From VBAS01 sp035318985 (GTDB lineage Bacteria; Bacteroidota; Bacteroidia; Chitinophagales; Chitinophagaceae): a stretch of 64,000 nucleotides of DNA. Positions 59,197 through 64,000 of this stretch are shown here, one piece after another. Position 1 is the first letter of the stretch. Every line of letters starts with the position of its first letter. The notes beneath the pieces are model-generated. The model did not search any database. It had not been told where the DNA came from and saw only the letters and a list, made by a program, of their open reading frames with translations. The stretch covers positions 6,951 to 70,950 of the forward strand of contig DATHDP010000148.1 of NCBI GenBank assembly GCA_035318985.1. Reading direction: 5' to 3'. Position numbers and translations under genes: made by a program.

Positions 59197-59715
59197 TTAA
59201 CCGTTGAAAACTTTCTTCAATCCTACTGTTCTTGTTTTAGCAACTGAGATCGGCTCACGTAACATTGCTAATGCTTTAAAAGTTGCTTTAACCACATTAT
59301 GCGGATTTGCTGAACCAAGTGATTTTGCTAACACGTCAGTTATACCAGCAGCTTCAAGCACTGCACGCATACTACCACCGGCAATTACACCTGTACCGTG
59401 AGCAGCTGGCTTGATCAGAACTTTTGCAGCGCCTTCTTTTGCCCACTGATCATGAGGAATAGTACCATGCATGATCGGAACTTTGATAAGGTTCTTTTTT
59501 GCATCTTCAATTCCTTTAGTAATTGCTTCCTGAACTTCTTTTGCTTTTCCCAGGCCATGACCAACAACTCCATTCTCATTTCCAACAACAACTAATGCAG
59601 AAAAACTAAATGAACGGCCACCCTTTGTTGTTTTTACAACACGGTTGATGGCTACCACTTTGTCTTTTAGTTCAAGGTCGCCGGCTTTTACTCTGGTTAA
59701 ATTAACTTTTGCCAT
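59197..59715 (-). CDS. rpsE: 30S ribosomal protein S5
   Basis: 172 aa. N-terminal dsRBD-like S5 domain (ELKDKVVAINRVVKTTKGGRSFSF...VVGHGLGKAKEVQEAI) and the C-terminal domain (PAAHGTGVIAGGSMRAVLEAAGI). Normal length and operon position. Confidence 0.97.
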   Translation of the reverse strand: MAKVNLTRVKAGDLELKDKVVAINRVVKTTKGGRSFSFSALVVVGNENGVVGHGLGKAKEVQEAITKGIEDAKKNLIKVPIMHGTIPHDQWAKEGAAKVLIKPAAHGTGVIAGGSMRAVLEAAGITDVLAKSLGSANPHNVVKATFKALAMLREPISVAKTRTVGLKKVFNG

Positions 59716-59739
59716 TTATTATTATTTGCAATTTTTGAA

Positions 59740-60099
59740 TTAGAATTTCAAACCACCTTCTCTTGCTCCATCAGCTACTGCTTTCACACGACCGTGATAT
59801 AAATAACCACCACGATCAAAAACCACTTCTGTCAAACCAAGCTCTGTTGCTTTTGCTGCAATTGCAGAACCAACCAGCTTGCTTTTTTCAGATTTGTTTA
59901 CTTTTTGCGCAGCAATGCTTTTTTCTTTTGATGAAGCAGCAGCAAGTGTTTGTCCACTAACATCATCAATTAACTGAGCATATATCTCTGTATTGCTTCT
60001 GAAAACAGAAAGACGTGGTTTTGCTGAAGTACCGTTAATTTTTTTACGGATACCGAAACGTATGTTCTGTCTTCTCGCTGTTTTTGCTTTCGAATTCAT
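59740..60099 (-). CDS. rplR: 50S ribosomal protein L18
   Basis: 119 aa. L18 features: RLSVFRSNTEIYAQLIDD, AAASSKEK, VVFDRGGYLYHGRVKAVADGAREGGL at the C-terminus. 5S rRNA-binding protein, in spc order between rplF and rpsE. Confidence 0.97.
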   Translation of the reverse strand: MNSKAKTARRQNIRFGIRKKINGTSAKPRLSVFRSNTEIYAQLIDDVSGQTLAAASSKEKSIAAQKVNKSEKSKLVGSAIAAKATELGLTEVVFDRGGYLYHGRVKAVADGAREGGLKF

Positions 60100-60148
60100 A
60101 TTCTTTATTTTTTAGCCTTGATTCTCCCAAGGCATTTCTGATTATTTA

Positions 60149-60703
60149 TTATTTACCAGCGGCTTTACCTGCTTTCTTACGAACAAATTCACCAACATAA
60201 CGAACACCTTTTCCTTTGTATGGTTCAGGCTTGCGCAGACCACGGATCTTCGCTGCTACCTGGCCAAGCAATTGATGATCGATACCTTCTAAACTGATCA
60301 TTGGATTCTGACCTTTTTCCTGTGATGTTACGACTTTTAGTTCTTTTGGAACTTCGAAAATGATATTGTGCGAATAACCCAAAGAAAGATCAAGGATATT
60401 CCCCTGGCTACTTGCTTTGAAACCAACACCGATCAGTTCAAGATTCTTTTTATATCCCTCAGTCACTCCTTTTATCATATTAGAAGTTAATGAACGATAC
60501 AAGCCATGCAATGCACGATGACGGATCTGGTCAGTAGGACGAGCAAAGCTTACCTCCTCATCTTTTACTTCAACAGTGATATCACGATCAACAGCTTGCT
60601 TCAATTCCCCTTTCGGACCTTTTACAGTGATCACACCATCACTACCTACTGTAACTGTAACTCCTTTTGGAACCGCTACTGGTTTTTTACCTATACGAGA
60701 CAT
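60149..60703 (-). CDS. rplF: 50S ribosomal protein L6
   Basis: 184 aa. Two L6 domains: MSRIGKKPVAVPKGVTV...GLYRSLTSNMIKGVTEGYKK and the second with KIRGLRKPEPYKGKGVRYVGE near the C-terminus. Normal length. Confidence 0.97.
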   Translation of the reverse strand: MSRIGKKPVAVPKGVTVTVGSDGVITVKGPKGELKQAVDRDITVEVKDEEVSFARPTDQIRHRALHGLYRSLTSNMIKGVTEGYKKNLELIGVGFKASSQGNILDLSLGYSHNIIFEVPKELKVVTSQEKGQNPMISLEGIDHQLLGQVAAKIRGLRKPEPYKGKGVRYVGEFVRKKAGKAAGK

Positions 60704-60780
60704 AATCTTTTATTTTTTGTTTTTGTTGTCGACCGGTCAGCTTAGTATAGACTCAGCTTAATGTATCTACAACTTTGAGA

Positions 60781-61179
60781 TTAATATATATAACAAAGAA
60801 CCTCACCGCCAACTTTCTGGAGTTTTGCTTCTTTATCCGTCATCACTCCTTTTGAAGTGGAAAGGATAGCAATACCTAACCCGCTTTTCACACGACGAAA
60901 CTCTTCAGGCTTTGCATACGTACGCAAACCCGGGCGGCTTACTCTTTCCAAACTTTGGATAGCAGGTTGTTTTGATGCTACATCATACTTCAATGCGATC
61001 TTTATCACACCTTGCTTGCTGTCATCCTCAAACTTGTATTTGAGAATGTACCCCTGGTTGTAAAGAATTTCAGTAATCCTCTTTTTTAAATTAGATGCCG
61101 GAATTTCTACAATGCGATGTCCTGCCATTTGCGCATTACGGACTCTTGTTAGAAAATCTGCTATAGGATCTGTTACCAT
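60781..61179 (-). CDS. rpsH: 30S ribosomal protein S8
   Basis: 132 aa. MVTDPIADFLTRVRNAQMAGHR at the N-terminus and the conserved C-terminal GLGIAILSTSKGVMTDKEA...GGEVLCYIY. rRNA-binding S8 of standard size. Confidence 0.97.
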   Translation of the reverse strand: MVTDPIADFLTRVRNAQMAGHRIVEIPASNLKKRITEILYNQGYILKYKFEDDSKQGVIKIALKYDVASKQPAIQSLERVSRPGLRTYAKPEEFRRVKSGLGIAILSTSKGVMTDKEAKLQKVGGEVLCYIY

Positions 61180-61271
61180 AATTATTTAATTGATCAGTTC
61201 TAAATTTTTTTTGATTCTGGATTCCGGATGTTAGATACTAGTGAACCAGTATCAAGCATCCAGTACCTAGT

Positions 61272-61541
61272 TTACCAGCTTGCTTTTCTAAGCCCTGGAA
61301 TTTTGCCATCCAATGCCATGTCACGCAAAGCGATCCTTGAGATACCAAAGTATCTTACGAATCCTTTAGGACGGCCGCTTATTGCGCAGCGATTCTTCAA
61401 CCTTACTTTTGAAGAATTCTTTGGAAGGTCATCCAAAGCTTTCCAGTCGCCGGCTTTTTTCAGCTCTTTGCGTTTTTCAGCATACTGAGCCACCATTCTT
61501 TCTCTTTTTTTCTGCCTGGCTTTTACCGATGTTTTTGCCAT
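61272..61541 (-). CDS. rpsN: 30S ribosomal protein S14
   Basis: 89 aa, the zinc-free long form (no CxxC pairs). C-terminal signature RCAISGRPKGFVRYFGISRIALRDMALDGKIPGLRKASW. The 92-bp gap to rpsH holds a stem-forming repeat (GATACT...AGTATC). Confidence 0.97.
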   Translation of the reverse strand: MAKTSVKARQKKRERMVAQYAEKRKELKKAGDWKALDDLPKNSSKVRLKNRCAISGRPKGFVRYFGISRIALRDMALDGKIPGLRKASW

Positions 61542-61558
61542 GTTCTATTTTTAATTTT

Positions 61559-62125
61559 TTACTTTTTAATATCTCTAAAAGGCATTCCGAGTTCCTTCAG
61601 TAATTCATAAGCTTCCTCGTCTGATTCAGCTGTTGTTACAAACGTTATATCAAGACCCGTGATGCGATTTACTTTGTCAATATCAACCTCAGGAAAAATG
61701 ATCTGCTCCGTTACACCCAACGTATAGTTACCACGACCATCAAAAGATTTTTCATTTACTCCTTTGAAGTCACGAACACGGGGAAGTGCCACTGCGATCA
61801 ACCTGTCAAGGAACTCATACATTTTAGCACCACGAAGAGTAACTCTTGCGCCGATCGGCATCGCCTTTCTGAGTTTGAAATTCGAAATGTCTTTTTTAGA
61901 CATTGTCGATACAGCTTTCTGGCCGCTGATCGTTGTCAATTCATCCAATGAAATATCGATAAGCTTTTTATCGTTTACAGCGCCATTTACACCGCGGTTC
62001 AAACAGATCTTTTCCAAACGCGGAGCCTGCATCATTGTTGAATAACTAAATTTCTTTACCAGGGCAGGAACTACCTCCTTTGTATATTTTGTTGCTAACC
62101 TGGGTTTATATGTTTGCGTACTCAT
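61559..62125 (-). CDS. rplE: 50S ribosomal protein L5
   Basis: 188 aa. L5 signatures LEKICLNRGVNGAVNDKK, IGARVTLRGAKMYEFLDRL, FDGRGNYTLGVTEQIIFPEV. Binds 5S rRNA. Between rplX and rpsN. Confidence 0.97.
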   Translation of the reverse strand: MSTQTYKPRLATKYTKEVVPALVKKFSYSTMMQAPRLEKICLNRGVNGAVNDKKLIDISLDELTTISGQKAVSTMSKKDISNFKLRKAMPIGARVTLRGAKMYEFLDRLIAVALPRVRDFKGVNEKSFDGRGNYTLGVTEQIIFPEVDIDKVNRITGLDITFVTTAESDEEAYELLKELGMPFRDIKK

Positions 62126-62146
62126 AATTCAATTTTTTTAAAGTCA

Positions 62147-62482
62147 TCAGATCTTTTCACCTGATTTTTTTGAAACACGAACAGTCTTTCCATTTTCTCT
62201 TTCTCTACTCACTTTCACACCAGTTTTTTCCTTAGAATCATACAGCATTACATTGCTGATATGGATCGGCGCTTCCATTTTCAAAATACCCCCTTTAGTA
62301 TTCTGTGCTGAAGGTTTGCTGTGTTTTGTAACAATGTTTACACCTTCTACAACTACACGGCTTTGATCAACCAACACTTTTTTTACAATGCGTGGTTTGC
62401 TTGCGTCTTTATCATCACCGGCAATCACCACCACTTTATCACCTTTCCTGATGTTGAACTTCGGTTTGAATCTTGCTTTCAT
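62147..62482 (-). CDS. rplX: 50S ribosomal protein L24
   Basis: 111 aa. KOW motif IRKGDKVVVIAGDDKDASKPRIVKKV and L24 signature VEGVNIVTKHSKPSAQNTKGGIL. A 136-bp gap separates it from rplN; it contains a dispersed repeat. Confidence 0.96.
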   Translation of the reverse strand: MKARFKPKFNIRKGDKVVVIAGDDKDASKPRIVKKVLVDQSRVVVEGVNIVTKHSKPSAQNTKGGILKMEAPIHISNVMLYDSKEKTGVKVSRERENGKTVRVSKKSGEKI

Positions 62483-62549
62483 TTTATTTTACTTTCTCAG
62501 TTAAGAGATTTATTTTTTGTTATCAGCTTCTTCTTTTTATTCATCTTTC

Positions 62550-62567
62550 GTTGCGTCGCACTCTTGT
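62550..62567 (+). repeat. dispersed 18-bp repeat, copy 7 (inside the spc operon)
   Basis: Exact GTTGCGTCGCACTCTTGT between rplN and rplX, followed by CTTGTACCTTGAACCTTGTG-like tandem T/C-rich sequence. The repeat has entered an essential, highly expressed operon without breaking a gene. Confidence 0.9.
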
Positions 62568-62618
62568 ACTTCCTGTTCTCTACTCCTCTTGTACCTTGAA
62601 CCTTGTGTCTTGTCCCTT

Positions 62619-62987
62619 TTACAGTACTTCCGGTGCCAAAGAAATAATTTTCATATATCCTTTATCACGAAGCTCTCTGGCTACTGGCCCAAAGATCCTT
62701 GTACCTCTTGGTTCATCAGATGTGTTCAACAACACAACTGCATTATCATCGAAACGGATATATGAACCATCCTTACGACGCAGCTTGTTTGTTGTTCTTA
62801 CAATTACTGCTTTTGTTACTGTTCCTTTTTTAATACCACCTGCAGGCAATGCATCTTTTACCGTCACTACAATTGTATCACCTATACCTGCATAGCGCTG
62901 ACCACTGTTTCCCAACACACGAATACATAATACCTCGCGGGCACCACTGTTATCGGCTACATTTAATCGGCTTTCTTGCTGAATCAT
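62619..62987 (-). CDS. rplN: 50S ribosomal protein L14
   Basis: 122 aa. MIQQESRLNVADNSGAREVLCIRVLG and the C-terminal GTRIFGPVARELRDKGYMKIISLAPEVL are diagnostic. Standard length. Confidence 0.98.
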   Translation of the reverse strand: MIQQESRLNVADNSGAREVLCIRVLGNSGQRYAGIGDTIVVTVKDALPAGGIKKGTVTKAVIVRTTNKLRRKDGSYIRFDDNAVVLLNTSDEPRGTRIFGPVARELRDKGYMKIISLAPEVL

Positions 62988-62996
62988 TTTTTTAAG

Positions 62997-63069
62997 CTTT
63001 GAGCTATTAGCTTTGAGCTATTAGCATTTTACAAACTATTTTCATTTCTACGGCTCGCGGCTCGTAGCT
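62997..63069. repeat. tandem and inverted repeats in the rpsQ-rplN gap
   Basis: AGCTTTGAGCTATT is present twice in tandem (about 62995-63024), and CTACGGCTCGCGGCTCGTAG nearby can form a hairpin. Intergenic, inside the operon. Confidence 0.6.
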
Positions 63070-63074
63070 TTCTC

Positions 63075-63332
63075 TTACTTCACTTTCTCAACGACTTCAA
63101 CCAATCTCCAACGCTTTGTCTTACTAAGCGGACGGCTCTCCATGATTTTTACTGTATCGCCGATACTGCACTCACTTTTTTCATCATGTGCATGAAACTT
63201 GGTGGTCTTTTTTAAGAATTTTCCATACATAGGATGTTTTACCTTTCTCTCAACCGCAACCGTAATGGTCTTAGTCATTTTGTTGCTGGTAACAACACCT
63301 ATTCTTGTTTTTCTCAAATTTCTTTCTACCAT
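63075..63332 (-). CDS. rpsQ: 30S ribosomal protein S17
   Basis: 85 aa. RKTRIGVVTSNKMTKTITVAVERKVKHPMYGK and the OB-fold GDTVKIMESRPLSKTKRWRLVEVVEK are typical of S17. Confidence 0.97.
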   Translation of the reverse strand: MVERNLRKTRIGVVTSNKMTKTITVAVERKVKHPMYGKFLKKTTKFHAHDEKSECSIGDTVKIMESRPLSKTKRWRLVEVVEKVK

Positions 63333-63350
63333 ATATTTAAGCTTTGAGCT

Positions 63351-63560
63351 TTATAAACTTGATTGCTTTTTCTTTAATTCAGTTTTCAACCTTGCGATAT
63401 CACGGCGAAGACCGCGGATGCTCACTGGATTCTCCAACGGAGAAATAGAATGAGCAAACTGTAATTTCTTCAAACGCAATTCATCTTCTTTAATGCGTGC
63501 CGTAAGGTCCGACTCATTAAGTCCGTGAACACTCTTTATAAAATCTAGTTTCTTTGACAT
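63351..63560 (-). CDS. rpmC: 50S ribosomal protein L29
   Basis: 69 aa helical hairpin with L29 signature FAHSISPLENPVSIRGLRRDIARLKTEL. Follows rplP by 21 bp. Confidence 0.95.
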   Translation of the reverse strand: MSKKLDFIKSVHGLNESDLTARIKEDELRLKKLQFAHSISPLENPVSIRGLRRDIARLKTELKKKQSSL

Positions 63561-63581
63561 TGTATGCCTTTTTTAATTCTA

Positions 63582-64000
63582 TTATATATTAACCACATCT
63601 CTGCGGGCAATGAATTTTGTTTTGATAGGTAACTTACCTGCCGCAAGTGATAATGATGCTTTCGCTACTGCTTCAGACACACCATCCACTTCAAACATTA
63701 TGCGACCTGGTTTTACCACAGCAGCCCAAAACTCAAGATTACCTTTACCCTTACCCATTCTCACTTCAAGTGGCTTGCGGGTAATTGGTTTGTCAGGGAA
63801 TATGCGGATCCATACATTACCCTCACGTTTCATTTCACGGGTCAATGCCTGGCGGGCAGCTTCGATTTGGCGATCAGTGATCCAATGTTGCTCCAAAGCT
63901 TTTAATCCATATGAACCAAATGCAATGGTTGTTCCTCTTTTTGCATTGCCTTTCATACGGCCCTTCTGCATTTTCCTGTGTTTCGATCTTTTCGGTTGTA
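63582..64000 (-). CDS. rplP: 50S ribosomal protein L16, 5' end cut by the window edge
   Basis: The frame is open to the last base of the window (reading QPKRSKHRKMQKGRMKGNAK). The true start, about two codons (Met-Leu) away, lies beyond 64000; the Met at 63971 is internal. C-terminal signatures: GSYGLKALEQHWITDRQIEAAR, RMGKGKGNLEFWAAVVKPGRIMFE. The upstream S10/spc genes presumably continue outside. Confidence 0.97.
   Translation of the reverse strand, partial: QPKRSKHRKMQKGRMKGNAKRGTTIAFGSYGLKALEQHWITDRQIEAARQALTREMKREGNVWIRIFPDKPITRKPLEVRMGKGKGNLEFWAAVVKPGRIMFEVDGVSEAVAKASLSLAAGKLPIKTKFIARRDVVNI

Overview
The window reads as a chromosomal segment of a Bacteroidota bacterium, most likely Chitinophagaceae or a close relative. 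The basis is an AT-rich sequence, Bacteroidota-type promoters (TTTG about 20 bp before TAnnTTTG), protein families typical of the phylum (M1, S9 and M28 secreted peptidases, GxxExxY and four-helix-bundle proteins), and many short palindromic repeats of the kind common in that phylum. The genus is not determined.

Layout. 1-1,150: an HNH nuclease, possibly a modification-dependent restriction enzyme. 1,150-13,193 (minus strand): a near-complete reductive pyrimidine degradation locus. It holds preT/preA (dihydropyrimidine dehydrogenase), dihydropyrimidinase, beta-ureidopropionase, an NCS1 nucleobase transporter, a class III (omega) aminotransferase and a CoA-acylating methylmalonate/malonate-semialdehyde dehydrogenase. 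Together they could take uracil or thymine to acetyl-CoA or propionyl-CoA. 13,370-15,430: dapA and accA. 15,518-19,554: a frameshifted SDR gene converging on a three-gene type III polyketide cluster (FAD oxidoreductase, chalcone-synthase-like PKS, UbiA prenyltransferase). 19,775: tRNA-Asp with its own promoter and terminator. 20,007-25,789: L,D-transpeptidase, lipoprotein sulfatase and a TolB-like/TPR regulator. 25,903-33,338 (plus): Gfo/Idh oxidoreductase, sugar transferase, M1 peptidase, FemAB-like protein and serine hydrolase. 33,394-49,664: envelope proteins, peptidases, SDR, methyltransferase, folA/thyA, a coiled-coil membrane protein, proline dehydrogenase, thioesterase, S9 peptidase and acyltransferase. 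50,269-56,903: ribosomal protein S1, a BaiN-type flavoprotein, an acyltransferase group, a pentapeptide-repeat protein, a GNAT enzyme and map. 56,982-64,000 (minus): the ribosomal protein spc operon from rplP, cut by the window edge, to secY.

The most unusual feature is the mobile or repetitive load between genes. Two single-ORF cassettes sit inside the pyrimidine operon, each bounded by near-perfect inverted repeats: a GxxExxY putative PD-(D/E)XK nuclease, and a four-helix-bundle protein related to 23S rRNA intervening-sequence proteins. In both, the arms overlap the stop codon of the operon gene lying upstream of the cassette. A GIY-YIG nuclease gene elsewhere lies between two direct copies of an element of about 180-206 bp with terminal inverted repeats. 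An ORF-less nested inverted repeat separates preT and preA. Five genes end in a CCCC(C)TTTAGGGG(G) element that contains or abuts the stop codon, and a related sequence lies in frame inside preT. Another palindrome is in frame inside the BaiN-like gene. An 18-bp sequence recurs seven times between genes, once inside the spc operon. I see no CRISPR array, prophage, classical IS transposase or rRNA gene.
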